Notes: a model not told the origin generated them from the sequence alone. A stretch of DNA of 64,000 nucleotides from Piliocolobus tephrosceles (GCF_002776525.5 NC_045434.1:192562545-192626544); one strand, 5' to 3'. Positions 33,346 through 46,220 are shown, numbered from the stretch's first letter. Translations and numbers: made by a program.

Positions 33346-34394
33346 CAGCTTTCAGAGTCCCTCCAAGGTCGGGCAATATGACTCAGACAGATGGCTGGTA
33401 CTAGGGTCAGGCAAGAGAGGTGCCTAGGCCACAATATTTAGGGAGGATTTAGCCATCTCCAAATCGCTGGTGCCAACCTCAGGGTCTGCATTTCATTGAC
33501 ATCACCAAATGCCAGCCAAAGGGAATGAGGGTAGACTACAGGAAAAAGACTTGAGGTTTCAAAGAAGTGCCGGCTCAGCTCCCTGGGCCTACATCTGGAA
33601 AGCTGATCTGTGCAGAGGACGGATGCATCTCCCACGCACACAGGCATCTGGCTCCCAAAATAGTCTCAAGAATACCCCTCAGCAGCTGAGCTGATGTGTA
33701 TTTTCATACCCGCCTGATGTTGTTTTGCTTCTGCAGGCTCATTACAGGAACAGGAAAGAGAAATGGACTAATTGTCCCAATTGTGGACATAATGGGGGGA
33801 TTCTTACCTTTGCAGGCTGCTGCTCACATGGGGAATTTGCAATGGAAATCTCAGGGCCCTTTGGTTACCCAGTTCTCAGCTGATGACGTGCTTTGCAGCA
33901 ATTGTCTGCGTGGCTGGTGGGGCTGACTGGCTGATGGAATGTGGTCTAATGGCCTCATCAGAGGCTCTTGTGAGACCACGGTCCCCCTTACAGAAGACGG
34001 GCAAGGGTGCCGCTCCCATTCCGGCGCACCTGGGCCGGGAACCAAGTGAACAGGAAGTTCCCAGGAGCTCCTGCTCTACCCGACACACCACCCGCTACCT
34101 GGGAGCTGCCTCCCATCCTGCCTGGATGCAGCTCCACCTGCTCTGAGGAGAGGGTCTTGGGGAGCCTGCCCCAGGAAGACCTTGACCCTCCTCATGGAGA
34201 AATCCAGGCCCAGAGTCCTAAAGATTTGGGAGCAGCAAACTGTGGGCTGTGCCTCCCTCCCTGTATGCTCTTCCTCTTCAGTGTGTTCTTCAGGGCCCAG
34301 ATTGGGCTCCGCCTCCTTCAGGAAGCCCTCCCTGATGCCTCCAGCCCATGCTGGCCTCTTCCTTTCCTAACTCCTGACCCAAACTCTGCAGGGT
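33346..34394. other. Mostly unassigned sequence
   Basis: 33670-33900 may be a constrained non-coding segment (see findings). 34260-34380 resembles an L2 fragment ('ccttcaggaagccctccctg'). The 129-codon frame 34007-34396 has no domain. Confidence 0.3.
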
Positions 34395-34535
34395 AGTGTA
34401 GGGCTGGGGAGAAGCATGGACCTTAGTGGCAGAGACTTGAGTTTGAGCCTCCTCTGGCCTCCCACACTGTTTGATCTTGGGCAAATCACTTGACTTCTCT
34501 GAGACTCCATTTCCTCCAGGTAGAATGATGTATTT
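34395..34535 (+). mobile_element. MIR
   Basis: 'gagaagcatggaccttagtg', 'atcttgggcaaatcacttga' and 'tctgagactccatttcctcc'. Confidence 0.78.
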
Positions 34536-34829
34536 GAATTCACTCATTCACACAAGCATGCATGCATGCATTCTGTGGTAACGGAAATTAAGGTATAGTT
34601 TTGTTAAGGCACAGGGGGAATGTGAGGAATGATGTTCTGCCTCAGCTCCCCTCCAAGGACCCCTGCCCTCAGTGTCCTCGGCAGAGTGCCCACCCTTCTG
34701 GGCCTCCTGGGACCCACCTGATGACACATGTTTGGGAACCTGGCTCCCTGGAAGAATGTGGGGATTCTGGGATCTCTGCTCCCCTGGGGAGATATCAGGC
34801 AGTCCCCTCTCAGCCTCCTCCTGAGAGCC

Positions 34830-35155
34830 CAGGATGCAGTGGATGGAGCACTGGCCTGGGAGTCACAGGGCTCTGGCTTCAGACCCTGCTTTTCCCCACT
34901 GCAGCCCCCTAGGCGGGCCACAGCCCACCTGTAAGTCCCTGTGTCTGTGCCTCTACAGTGAGGCTAATAACCCTTGGGTACTGACTATGGATTGCACATT
35001 TACCGCGTGCCAGTCCTGAAGCTGAATTCTTATCCCAGTGATTCCTCACCTCAGTCCTGTGAGCTGGGTCACTGTGCAGATGAGAAACCCCAGCCCCAAG
35101 GAGGAGACATGGTTTGCCCAAGATCACACAGCCAGTAAATGGCAGAGTATCAAAA
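34830..35155. mobile_element. Two MIR copies in opposite orientation
   Basis: A sense MIR lies at about 34830-34975 ('atggagcactggcctgggag', 'gcctctacagtgaggctaat'). An antisense MIR lies at about 34976-35155 ('tgcagatgagaaaccccagc', 'gcccaagatcacacagccag'). Confidence 0.65.
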
Positions 35156-35629
35156 TCTCACATGTACTCCATAAATACATACAAATATTACGAATCAATA
35201 TAAAATTTAAGACAAAGAGCCAGGATTTCCATGCTGCCTCCTCCAATAGGCTCATCCATGCTGTGTGGACACGTTGTGAACTGTAAAGCTCGGTGGATGT
35301 GTGCGGAGTCACTGTTACTGTCCTTCTACCCGAGTGTCCACTGGCCAGGGAAACAGGGTCCCAGACCTCATCTCTGCAGCTCTGAGCCCATTTCCAGTAT
35401 CTCCTGGGGTTGGTGTTTCTGCACAGAAACGCAACCACCTCCCTGAGCCCTGCTGTCCTCCTCCAAGTCCCCCTCCAAGTGGGCAGACGCTGCTGCTGCC
35501 ATGGGGAAGCAGCTGATTGTTCAGTAAGTTTTAATTTCCAGAGCCATGGTGCCCATTAGGCTGTCTGCAGCTTATGTGTGGTGGGTGGGAAGCAGAGAGG
35601 GAGAAATGGCCAGGCTCATTCATATTTTT
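35156..35629. other. Unassigned sequence
   Basis: No gene or named repeat seen. Confidence 0.3.
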
Positions 35630-36380
35630 TCCTTCATTGCCCAAATGTTTACTTGGCATCTATTATATGTCAGGTACTATGTTTTCTGGTGGTGGCTACA
35701 GAGCAGAATTGGGACTCATTCATTGGTTCAGTGGTGACAGGAACACATCGCAAACTGACCCAAACAGAAAGAATTGCATTGGCTTATGAAACCGAAACAT
35801 CTGGGAGACTGCTGGTTCGAGTCAGCCTTGATCCAGGGGCTCAAGCAGTTGTACCTAGTCTGCGCAGGCAGGTGTACAGTAGAAAGCAAAACAGACAGGG
35901 GTCTCTGTCTTCTGAGGCTCACGTTCTATCTGTCCTGACCATCTCTCTTTTCCTATTTTACTCCATCTTTCAGAGATTTGTCTGTGTTGGCTTTCTTTTA
36001 GACAGCCTCCTCCTGCAATGGGCACCTGCACTGCCAGTCTTATATTCTACCAGCTTAGCAACCGTAAGGAAAGGAAAGAAAGAGCCTCTTTTATGCTATT
36101 TTCGCAAGTCCAAGAGCAAACTCTGATTGGATTAACCTGGAACGCATGCCCATCTCTGAGTCAATCACTAAATTCGTAGAATGGAAGTCACTGATTGGCC
36201 AGGCCTGAGTCACATGTTTATCCTTAGAGCCAGTGGTGCAGGGCTGGGCTCTGTCCTGGTCAAAGAACCTAGACAAAGAATATGTGGTAGGTGAGAGGCA
36301 CAGGTTCCAAAGGAAAAGTTAAAGAATGTTAGACGTGGTGAGAGGATTATGAACAGGTAAACACAATTGTTATTGCACAG
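35630..36380. mobile_element. Ancient interspersed repeat, family unassigned
   Basis: 'ggtgacaggaacacatcgca', 'gccttgatccaggggctcaa', 'ctaccagcttagcaaccgta' and 'actgattggccaggcctgag' occur in the order of a familiar old repeat. The 182-codon frame 35578-36126 crosses it and is not a gene. Confidence 0.5.
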
Positions 36381-38388
36381 AGTGAACCTAATTCCTGCCT
36401 CTTGCTTGGCAGCTGGGCTGGGATGGCCGAACTCAACTGGACTTATGTGGGTGACCCTGAGGAACCTCCATAATCGGAGGGCGATGATGCACCTGCAGTC
36501 TAGCACCACCCCTGGACTCTGACCTCCTGGCTCAGGTGACCATACCTGCCTTCAGTCCACCCCAGCTGACCTGGCCCCCATCTGAGGGGTGAGGGTGGGC
36601 AGAGCTGTCCTGATGCTGCTGGGCCCACAGAGCACATGTTGGCTCAACTACTCCCTGGCTGTGAGACCCTGAGTAAGTTTCCCAACTTCTCTGAGTTTCA
36701 GTGTCCTCATCTGTAAAATGGGAACGATCAAACTGACTTTGTAGCAGGGAGAGTTGCTGTGAAAGCTAATGACAACACCTGTGACTCAGCACACACTAGG
36801 TACTGACTGAGTAGAGCTGTCGACAGCAGGTGCTCATGGAATGGTAGCCATTGCTGTGACCTCTTGTCTGGTGCTTTGCAGGTGGGTGATGTGTGTTGCT
36901 GACGGGTCTGCCTCTGCCATCTGACCATGACCTCCTCAAGCAAAGGAACATGAGTGATCTTTCTGTGAGCCCAGAGCCCTGCACTTAGCCTGGCACTCCA
37001 TGGTGGATCTGCTGAGTCATTGGAAACTGCCTTTGGGAGGATGAAGGACAGGGAGGGAGCTTCATGATCATTGTCCAAACAACAACCAGACCCTGAACCT
37101 CTCTTGGTCGTCTATTCACAGTGCACATGTCTCAGCAGGACACAAATTTCTTGGCAGCAGAGGGAAGTTATTTAAAGTCCCTGTTAAAACAGCTGAACCT
37201 TGATAGAACAGAGCAGTTGTCAGCACTGAGACCCCAGAGGTGCCTGAGAAGGGTAGGACACATGGGCAGAATTTATTCCCAGCTTTCCAGAGACACTTTG
37301 CTTATATTGTGCTCATGGTGTGAAGATGCCAACTGGCCCCAGTGGCATGAAAGGGCAGCCTTGCACTCACAGCAGGTGGGCCTTTGTGAGTGACACTTCT
37401 GTCTTGGGGATGTGGGCAGCCTTATCTGACTTTTCCTTTAATCTCTTCTTAGAAGTTTGCAGAGAGCTGGGCTGTGAACTGCAGAAATGTGAGGAGATGC
37501 TGTTTTGGCAAAAGCAAAAAATAAATGTCACCAGCGGCCACTGGATTAATCTGTCCGAGCGGCAGAGACACCTACTGTGTGCTGGGCCCTGGTCTTACTG
37601 CTTTACAAAGAGCTCTGGAGAAGGAGGCTGGTGCATAGGAGGCTCCTGATAATTCTTAGCTGTACTGTAATCATGATGACGATGACAATGACAATAGATA
37701 CTAGTGATGGTGACACTTGCTCCCCCATTCCCGCATCCACTCTCCCGTCATCAGGTGTCAGCCCCTCCTTACTGGTCCATGTCCCCCAAGGCTCCGTCAC
37801 CAAGGAAGGGCTTCATTCTTTCTCACTGGCTTAGGTGATCCTGTGACCCACATATCAGAGGAGGGGGCACGTTTGCTTTGGTCAGGACTTCACCTTGCTC
37901 AGCTCACACTGTGAACTAAAGCTCCCCGGTCCAGGCCAGCGCTGACCAGCATGAGCTTATGTCTTTCGGTCTCTGGTTGTGGTGCTCACAGTTCATAATC
38001 TGACCAAGGCTTATTCTCCTTTCTCACCTCCCGAGGAGAGACCATCATAACAGACCTAGCACCATTTTCCTGTGACTATCTGGGCACAGCTTTCCTATAC
38101 AGACTTATGAATTCTTGGACCACCAAAGGAGGGAGGAATGAGGGGATCATCTGATCCAACCCCCTCATGGTACAGCTGGTGAAACTGAGGCCCACTGTGG
38201 GTACATGATCTGTCAGGATCATACAGTACATTGGTGGCAGTGCAGGGGCCAGGACTCACTTTTCCGTCCTGCAGCTGATCCTCTCCCAGCTCTTCCTTAG
38301 GCCACACAGATTTTAGGCCTGGAGTGCTGACTGGGCCCATTATTTCAAGTCTAGGACAGACAAGGGAGGGGCAAATTTAAGTATAAAT
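36381..38388. other. Intergenic sequence with one MIR
   Basis: A MIR in sense is at about 36640-36815 ('cagtgtcctcatctgtaaaa'). Around 38130-38260 an antisense MIR/L2-like stretch ('gctggtgaaactgaggccca') is possible. No gene; open frames to 116 codons lack domains. Confidence 0.4.
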
Positions 38389-39186
38389 TGTCTTAGCCCT
38401 TTTGGGACTGCTGTAACAAAATACCATAAATTGAGTAGTTTATCAACAAGGGAAATGTAATTGTCACAGTTCTGGAGGCTGAAACATCCAGGATCAAAGT
38501 GCTGGCAGGTTTGGCATCTAGTGGGGGTCAGCTTTCTGGTGCAGAGATGGCACCTTCTTGCCGTGTCCTGACATGGCTGAAGGGAAGGGATGAGGGAGCT
38601 GTCTGGGGTCCCTTTGATAAGAGAGGTAGGTGGGGCCAGGCACAGTGGCTCACGCCTGTAATCCCAACACTTTGAGAGGCTGAGGCAGGTGGATCACCTG
38701 AGGTAGGGAGTTCGAGACCAACCTGGCCAACGTAGTGAAACCCCATCTCTGCTAAAAATACGAAAATCAGCCAGGTGGGTTAGTGTGCATCTGTAATCCC
38801 AGCTACTTGGGAGACTGAGGCATGAGAATAGCTTGAACCCAGGAAGCAGAGGCTGCAGTGAACTGAGATCATGCCTCTGCACTCTAGCCTGGGAAACAGA
38901 GCAAGACTCTGTCTCAAAAAAAGAAAAAGAGAGAGAGAGAGAGAGATGGATGGCTGTGAGGCTGTCACTGTGGAGGCCATGTCATAACAGGCTGAAGTGT
39001 TTTCAGTGGAGGGGAAATGGGGGTGGGGCTGGCAGGGGCTCCCATGGCACGAACCCCATTCATGAGCGCCATCTCCATGACTTAGTCACTTCTCAAAGGC
39101 CCCACCTCCTCCTAATACCATCATCTTGGGGGGATGAAATCTCAACATGTGGTTTTGCGGAGACACTAACATTCAGACCACAGCAG
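38389..39186 (-). mobile_element. MLT1A-like LTR interrupted by an Alu
   Basis: Left part has 'ggactgctgtaacaaaatac' and 'cacagttctggaggctgaaa'. Right part has 'cacttctcaaaggccccacc' and 'actaacattcagaccacagc'. Together they form one reversed MLT1 LTR with an Alu in the middle. Confidence 0.82.
38633..38945 (+). mobile_element. AluS-like with a (GA)n tail
   Basis: Full-length Alu from GGGGCCAGGCACAGTGGC. The A-tail has become AAAAAGAAAAA followed by a (GA)n microsatellite at about 38928-38945. Confidence 0.9.
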
Positions 39187-39364
39187 GAGGTGTGGACCTC
39201 AGTGGAGAGCAGGAAAATTAAACTTTGTTAATAAAGGCCTCACACGAGGCCCCTTATGCTCTGAAGGGGCCAGTGAATGAGTTTCTCCAGTTGTGACTGG
39301 GGCCAATGAACAGACGTACCCCAGTGAATGCCATGGCAGTCTGGGATGAAATTGTGGTGGATGG

Positions 39365-39672
39365 GCTGGGCGCGGTGGCTCGTGCCTCTAATCCCAACAC
39401 TTTGGGAGGTCAAGGCAGGAGGATTGCTTGAGGCCAGGAGTTCGAGGCCAGCCTGAGCAACATAGCAAAATCTCCATCTCTACAAAAAATAAAAAAGTTA
39501 GTAGGGTGTGATGGTGCATACCTGTGGTCCCAGCTGCTTGGGAGGCGAGAGTGGGAGAATCACTTGAACCTAGGACTTCACGGCTGCAGTGAGCCGCGAT
39601 TGCACCACTGCACTCCAGCCTGGGCTACAGAATGAGACCCTGTCTCTGAAAAAATAAATATATAAAATGAAA
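39365..39672 (+). mobile_element. AluJ-like
   Basis: Full-length, many J-type positions ('gaggccaggagttcgaggcc', 'agtgagccgcgattgcacca'). Imperfect target duplications beginning gaaattgtg lie near 39350 and 39674. Confidence 0.88.
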
Positions 39673-39870
39673 GAAATTGTGATGGGCTCATGATTAAATG
39701 AGAAGAATAAGGTCACTGTAGCTGTAGCTGTCAGTGTCAAGTAGCCATGTGTCCTTTGTTGGAGAGGCCATTTACCATGAAATGTGTTGTTTTTACTTTT
39801 GGTTCAACTTTCCCTTTTTAATGAAAGGATTGTGAGAGTCAGTTTTATTTGCTGCTCTGGAACTTTCTTT

Positions 39871-40164
39871 CTTTTTTTTTTTTTTAGACAGAGTCTCACT
39901 CTGTCGCCCAGGCTGGAGTGCAGTGGCATGATCTCGGCTCACTGCAACCTCCGCCTCCCGGGTTCAAGCAATTCTCTGCCTTAGCCTCCCGAGTAGTTGG
40001 GATTACAGGTGCATGCCACCACACCCGGCTAAATTTTGTGTTTTTAGTAGAGATGGGGTTTCACCATCTTGGCCAGCCTAGTCCTGAACTCCTGACCTCA
40101 TGATCCATCTGCCTTGGCCTCCCAAAGTGCTGGGATTACAGGCGTGAGCCACCACGCCTTGCCC
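39871..40164 (-). mobile_element. AluS-like
   Basis: T-run to a GGCAAGGCGTGG head. 18-bp target duplications tgctctggaactttcttt (39853-39870) and tgctctagaactttcttt (40165-40182) differ at one base. Confidence 0.92.
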
Positions 40165-40182
40165 TGCTCTAGAACTTTCTTT

Positions 40183-40904
40183 GCAACCTCTGGAGAGTTT
40201 TCATAATGCAGGACATCTCTAAGTGTTCAGGACACTGTGTTTTGCATGTAATGTTCCTCAAACATATTCAGCCATTGTTCTCAAAACACCAGTTACCACC
40301 ACCCAGAACTTGTGTTCTCCTGAGCCCAGTTTGGGAAATGCTGGCCTTTAAAAATCAGCATGATCGGGGAATGAACATTCACAGAATTGGCTGGGCTTTC
40401 CTGAGCTTCTGCACCCAGTGTCAGGAGGTGTGGGCCTGCGAGCACGTGCCTACTATGTTCCTCTGTCCTACGTGTTAGTAAATCTTCCTGCTGAGGCACA
40501 GTGATTTTGGAGTCTCACCTCCCAGATCCCAACTCACCCAAATCTCTGAAGACGAACCAAATGGGCAGGGGAAACAATATCCCAAGAGATCCATGGGTTT
40601 GCCGAGTTGCTGTTAGTAATTCACATGTTATCAATTTCATAAGCATGTTTCTCATGCATCTGTGCTGCAGGTCACGGGGTCAGGATCTTGTGGCTAGAAT
40701 TTTAGGGAGGCACGAATCTCACCAGTGTCTCTGGAACTCCTGTTCCAGGGGTCTCTGAGGCTGGGTTTTGTGACAGGTTTGGTGATCACATCATCAAGGA
40801 GGTTGAGTCACCCCCACTGTTTCACATGAGAATTGGTCCAAGCCCCTCCCAACCCTGGGTTATCTGGCCTTCCATCACCACCCCTCAGTGAGCACCCTCT
40901 ACTC
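40183..40904. other. Unassigned sequence
   Basis: No gene or nameable repeat. Confidence 0.3.
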
Positions 40905-41405
40905 TCTGGATGAAGAGCAGCCATATGACTGGCCCCGTGGGACCTGACCATGCCAACCTCTCTGGCTTCACCCTGGCCCTTGCCCCATTGGTAACCAGCC
41001 TCCAGCCACCCAGGTCTCCACACAGTTCCTCCTGAAAGAGAATCATGCTTCTTCTCACCTCTAGACCTTTGCACATGCTGGTCCTTGACCTGACGTTCCT
41101 TCTTCCCATCTCTCCCCACACTTTATCTAGAACACTCTCTCCTTTTGTATCACCACTGAAAAGCCACTTTCCTCCTTCCTCTTCTGCCCCTGACATGAGG
41201 GGACACAGACCCCTAGATGAAGTAGTCAAATCTGTTCTTCATTGTTTGATGTCTGTCTTCCTCCTAGACTGTAAGCTTCCTGAAGGCAGAAATTGCTTCT
41301 GTCTTGTTTGCCCGCTGCCTTCTCAGTGTTAAGCCAGGGCCTGACATACAATAGCTGCTCAAGGAAGTGTTTGTTGAATAAACACAGGAAAGAATGAGTG
41401 AGTGA
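40905..41405 (+). mobile_element. L2 3' end
   Basis: 'acctttgcacatgctggtcc', 'cctagactgtaagcttcctg' and 'caaggaagtgtttgttgaat' form the L2 3' end, among the clearest L2 copies here. Confidence 0.8.
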
Positions 41406-41799
41406 ATGAGTTACCTGTATCTGCTCCATCGCTGACAATTTCCAGAGCTCTGCAGGATTTGTAAAGATTCAAACCTCTAAAGAACACGGTCCCAGCCACG
41501 GGACCCCCTGTCTGTCTGTCCCTTGTCTTCCCTCCTCTCTCTCCCTCACGCCTCCACCAGTTCGTCATGGCCCAGCCTATCCTCAGCAGTCACTCCTCAG
41601 AGGATGTTGCAGGGAGTCCTTCATATACACAAAAATACAACTCCTTCCTCCCTGGAGCCCTGGACGTTTCTAGGCTGGAAGAGCAAATGTTCATCTCCTG
41701 CACTCCTTCCCACTCCCATCATCCACTTAAAGAAAAAGGAGGCCAGTCCGGGATTCAACTTAGAGCCAGCTGTTGTGGGGCGAGTGGGTAGGAACTTTT
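41406..41799. other. Unassigned sequence
   Basis: No gene or repeat recognised. Confidence 0.3.
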
Positions 41800-42010
41800 A
41801 TTAACACTAACTGAGCATTTACTAAGTGTCAGGCACTATTCTAAACCTAGTAAAGGTTTCAAATCACGTAACCCTCTAGAAAACTCTATAAAGTATAAAC
41901 TATAACTTCCCCTTTACTCATAGGGAACCTGAAGCACAGAGCTGTTCAAGAAGTTGTCCAAAGTTCTCCAGGTAGTAGTTGGTGCAGTGGCCATTTGGAC
42001 GTGGGCTTCG
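41800..42010 (-). mobile_element. MIR, antisense
   Basis: 'actgagcatttactaagtgt', 'tagggaacctgaagcacaga' and 'gaagttgtccaaagttctcc' follow reversed MIR. Confidence 0.72.
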
Positions 42011-43260
42011 GGGCCAGGCTCCTGAGCACCACATTACAGGGCTTCTTCATGCTGTTTACAATGGTGTCACCAAGGACTGAGCCAGGTGACTCTTCTCCTG
42101 GGCCTTTAGGCATATGCAGAGGGCAGGACTCAGTGCCTCGTGCTTAGCAACAGGAAGTCAGGGTTAGGCGTGACGGCCCGAGAGCGGGGAGTATGAGGAG
42201 GATCTGGCATTTAGGGGGATGGTGGAGAGAGCCTAGGAGGGTTGGTCAACACCAGAGCAGCAGGTCAGGGGCCACAGAAAGGAGAGGCAAGCCAGGGAGA
42301 TCTCCAGAACCCCAGGCAGAGGCATCTGTCTTTTACCGTTTTGTTTTGGTGCCGCGGTCCCCTGCACTTTGACCTAGCCTTCTGGAATGTCAGTGGTAGG
42401 TCACAGCCTCCTCTTTGTGGTCCTGCAGGAAATGGAGGAGGCTGGTAGGTTTCCTATCTCAGGTAATGTGGGGCAGAGAAAGGCCAGTGGTTGTAGGAGG
42501 CCACACAGAGAGGGTTTGGAGGATTCAGGTGAAAGCTGGACCTAGGAGCAGCAGGTGCTAAGACAATGGCCACTCTTAGACATCCTTAGCCAGGAACCCC
42601 ATATCTCAGGGGTTTGGGGCTGAGGGCCTGTGTTGTGCACATGAAAGCCTGGGCCCCTCAGGAAGCCCTTGGCCCTGAGGACATGGGAGCTCTGCCCTGC
42701 ATGTACACAAGCTTCTCTTCCAGCCCCACCTCTGACCTCCCCTCCCTCAGCAGCCTCATCCAGGGAAGAGGGAATCGACTCCCCCAGTCGCAGTTTTACT
42801 TTCATCCATCTCCAGCGAGATATTTGCCCAGCGAATGAAAATACTTGTATTCATCAGAAACTTGGGAGCTGAAACGAATGTTTCCATTTATCTGTCTTCC
42901 AGTGCCTCACAGAGCCCCAGGGAGGGGCAGAGCTCAGTGGCTGGAGGAACCTTGGCCATAAGAGGGCGATCTTGTATCAGCAAAATGATGCTGTGCGAGG
43001 TTCTGGAGAGTGCACTTTTCTGGACCCAATCCACCTCCCCCCTGCCACTCCCATCCCCACGGCGATCCCGATTTTTAGGATGACTTTCCTGTGGAGTCCA
43101 GGCCACCGGGGACAGGAGGACGAATTTGATGAGGATTCACAAACCACTCTGCTTATTATTATTATTTTCTGATTATTTTTGTGGAGGGAATGGATCGGAT
43201 CCTGACACATTCTGTCAGCTGGGACCTTCTCAGTGAAGCTCTTGCCAATCATTGAGTGAT
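42011..43260. other. Unassigned GC-rich sequence
   Basis: No gene or clear repeat. A short ATTATT run sits at 43156-43172. Confidence 0.3.
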
Positions 43261-43267
43261 CACTGTG

Positions 43268-44242
43268 TTTAAAAAAAAAATCTCACCCAGGACAAGCCAC
43301 GGATTCGGAGAAAATATTTGCCACATACATATCTGATAAATATATGCCCAGAGCACGTAAATAACCCTCAAAACTCAACCACAATAAAACGAAGACCCTA
43401 ATTATGACAGATTTTCTCTGAGCAGACACATCACCAATGAAGAGCTGGGGTGAGAAGTAAGCACACAAAAAGATGCTCAACATCATTAGTCATTGGGATG
43501 GACAAAATAAAACCACAGCAGGGTGTCACTTCACCCGCCCAGGGCAACCGACTGCACCAGGGGCTGGGGGTCCAGGAGTGACTGGGGCTCTTTTCAGGAA
43601 CGCAGAGTACAAAGCCACCTTGGGAAACAGCTTGGCAGTTTCTTAGAAAGTTGAACATACGCCACCATACGATCTGGTCATTCTCCTCCAAAGTGTTTAG
43701 CCTTGAGAGAAGAAGACATATGTCCATGCACACATTCGTGCACAAATTGTTCCTAGCAGCTTTATTTATAGCCACAAACTGGAAAGGATCCAAATACTCA
43801 TCAACAGGTGAATGGAGGAACAAAATGTGATTCATCCATACAATGAACATTCTTCAGCAATAAAATGAAAGGAAATGTTGATACATATCACACAGAGGAA
43901 TCTCGGTGTAATTATGTGGAGTGAAAGAAGTCAGAGAAGTAAGAGAACACAGTGTATGATTCTAGCAGACACAATTCTAGAAAATGAAAACTAACTGATA
44001 GTCATGGAAAGCAGATGAATTTTCGTCTGGGGCAGAGGAGGCAGGTATGGTGGTGAGTTATGGGAGCAGGGGTGACCGAGGGGCAGAGGAACTCATCTGG
44101 GGGTGACGGGTATATGTATGTCTGTTACCTGGACTGTGACGGGGATTTCACGAGTATGTACATGTGTCAAACTCATCAAATTGGTGTGTTAAATATATAC
44201 AGTTTATTGTTGTAACACAATAAAGCTTTAAAAAAATTTTAA
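43268..44242 (+). mobile_element. Ancient L1M 3' end
   Basis: 'gaaaatatttgccacataca', 'aagatgctcaacatcattag', 'gcagctttatttatagccac' and 'ttcatccatacaatgaacat' follow ORF2 C-terminus then 3' UTR. It ends CACAATAAAGC with an A-run near 44230. No frame survives. Confidence 0.75.
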
Positions 44243-44369
44243 AGGTTACTACGTCGTGGAGTCCTGAGAGCTTTGAAGGACGAATGTGTCTTGCTCTCTG
44301 AAAAAGTACATCATTGGTGCCCAATTTCCCATCCCCTCTCGAGCAACCGCCCTTTTCCATGTAACTTTT

Positions 44370-44790
44370 CGTGCTGTGGGTGGGCAACATGTCCTGTCCC
44401 TTGGCAGAAAGCAGATGGTTCCCCCATATGACTTGCTTCAGGCAATGGGATGTCGGCAGACGTGACTTTACCGTGACGCACTTGGGCTGGCTCTTGCATC
44501 TTGCCACTGCTGTGAGAACGTGGCTGGACAGCCTTCTGGAGGATGAGAGACACACGGAGCAGAGCCAGGTTTCTCCCGTCACCCCATCCAAATTCAGCTA
44601 CATCAGCCAAGGTCAGCCAACATCAGCCAGCAACCAGGGAACCCCCCAGACATGTAAGTGAGTCCAGCCAAGAGCAGCAGGGCTGCCTAGCCAACCTACA
44701 GCTGACCCCAGAGGAGCGAGCAATAAATGTGTTCTGACGTTAGCCAGTGAGGTTCTTTGGGTTTTGTGAGGCAGTTTTATTGTAAGAATA
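44370..44790 (+). mobile_element. MLT1-like LTR
   Basis: 'ttccatgtaacttttcgtgc' lies just upstream. Within it are 'cttcaggcaatgggatgtcg', 'tggaggatgagagacacacg', 'gcgagcaataaatgtgttct' and a 3' 'gtaactgattcag'. Confidence 0.6.
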
Positions 44791-44861
44791 GGTAACTGAT
44801 TCAGGCCCTGTTAGAACAAACAGTCTGGGGCTATCTGGGAAGACTTCCTGGAGGAGGTAAA

Positions 44862-45216
44862 GCAAATTGTTTTTGTTTTTGTTGTTGTTAGGTACGTATT
44901 TTATTTTACTTATTTTTTTAATTGCTTTGTTTTTGTTATTGTTAAGTATGTGTTTTATGTTACTTATTATTTTTCAATTTTTTTATTTCCAGAGGTTATT
45001 AGGGAACAGGTGGTGTTTAGTTACACGAGTAAGTTCTTTAGTGGTGATTTGTGAGATTTTGGTGCACCCATCACCCAAGCAGTATACACTGCACCCAATT
45101 TGTAGTCTTTTATCCCTCACCCCCTTTCCAAGCTTTCCCCCTGAGTTCTCAAAGTCTATTGTGTCATTCTTATACCTTCGCATCCTCATAGCTGAGCTCC
45201 CACTTGAGTTTTAGTA
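44862..45216 (-). mobile_element. L1 (PB/MA-like) 3' end, antisense
   Basis: T-rich tail side at left, then 'gggaacaggtggtgtttagt', 'gttctttagtggtgatttgt', 'ggtgcacccatcacccaagc' and 'gcatcctcatagctgagctc'. This is the reversed 3' UTR of intermediate-age L1, strongly 5' truncated. Confidence 0.8.
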
Positions 45217-46099
45217 GTGAATGTGAAGTGGCCGGAGGGATAACAATGGGAGGGCCAAAGAGAAGGATGTACAAAAGTCCATAGGCTTGAGAGAACTTAG
45301 TTCGGGAAGCTGGGACCGTTGCTCAGTGTGGTCAGAACCAAGGGTGGTCCCTGGAAGGGGATGAGATGGAGAGAGAAACCTGCCCTCATCCCGAGGGTCT
45401 TGAATGTGAGGCTAAGGCATTTTTAGAAAATAGGGAGCCATAGCAGGTTTTCAGTCAGGCTGGCCTTCTAGAATGATCATTCACGTGGGCAGGGCAGAGG
45501 GTGGATTAGAGCCAGCAAGAGTTGAAGCTGAGGCTACAGTGCAGGTGAGCGAGGATGGTGGCCTAGACCTGAGCTGGGATGGAGACTCCGTGAGAGCCAT
45601 TTGAGGGACAGTGACCCCAGAGGGGTTCCATGTGGCTGGTGCCTCCGTTATAGAATTTTCCCCATTCCCACCTTGTCTCAACTGGGCCATAGAACTCGTG
45701 GCCTGGGTCAAACACACCCCTCGCTGTGGCCAATTAATTTCATCTGGCCATCAATTTGTAAAGATTTAGTAATCATTAAGAGCTGGGCAATATCTTGTAA
45801 GGCTCCAAGTGCAGAGGGCGCAATGAACTTCACAGGATGCTTGCAAGGTTATTGTATTGATAAGAACCCTGATTTACCTCCTGTGTTATTGTGCATTACA
45901 TGTGACTAAATGCATCCTTTCATAATCAATCCACATTTAATTACCATTATAGATTGATTAAACAGGAAGGATGCACTCGGGTGGCATAAAGGAGGAGGTT
46001 TGTAAGAAGGTGCAGTTGACATCAATGAATGGGGCTTCAGTTTCCTGCTTGCCGCCGTGTTAACTCCCGCAAGCTTTGCAGGAGCTTTGTAGCCAGGAG
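45217..46099. other. Unassigned sequence with an AT-rich candidate conserved element
   Basis: No gene. 45725-45960 stands out for dense TAAT/ATTA motifs (see findings). Confidence 0.35.
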
Positions 46100-46220
46100 A
46101 GGGTTGCAAGTTACTGGACTGTTACCTTCTAGCTATGTCTGTGGCTTCCGGCAATTCACAAAACCTCTGTGGGTTGCAGTTTCCTCTTCCTTAAAATGAG
46201 CGTAGTAATATCAACAGCAG
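46100..46220 (+). mobile_element. MIR fragment
   Basis: 'ccttctagctatgtctgtgg' and 'gggttgcagtttcctcttcc' are diverged MIR core. Confidence 0.6.

Noticed and set aside
35578..36126. 182-codon frame with hydrophobic stretch
   Set aside because: It runs through an ancient interspersed repeat and resembles no protein family.
38928..38945. (GA)n microsatellite as an independent element
   Set aside because: It grows directly out of the Alu A-tail, so it is part of that insertion.
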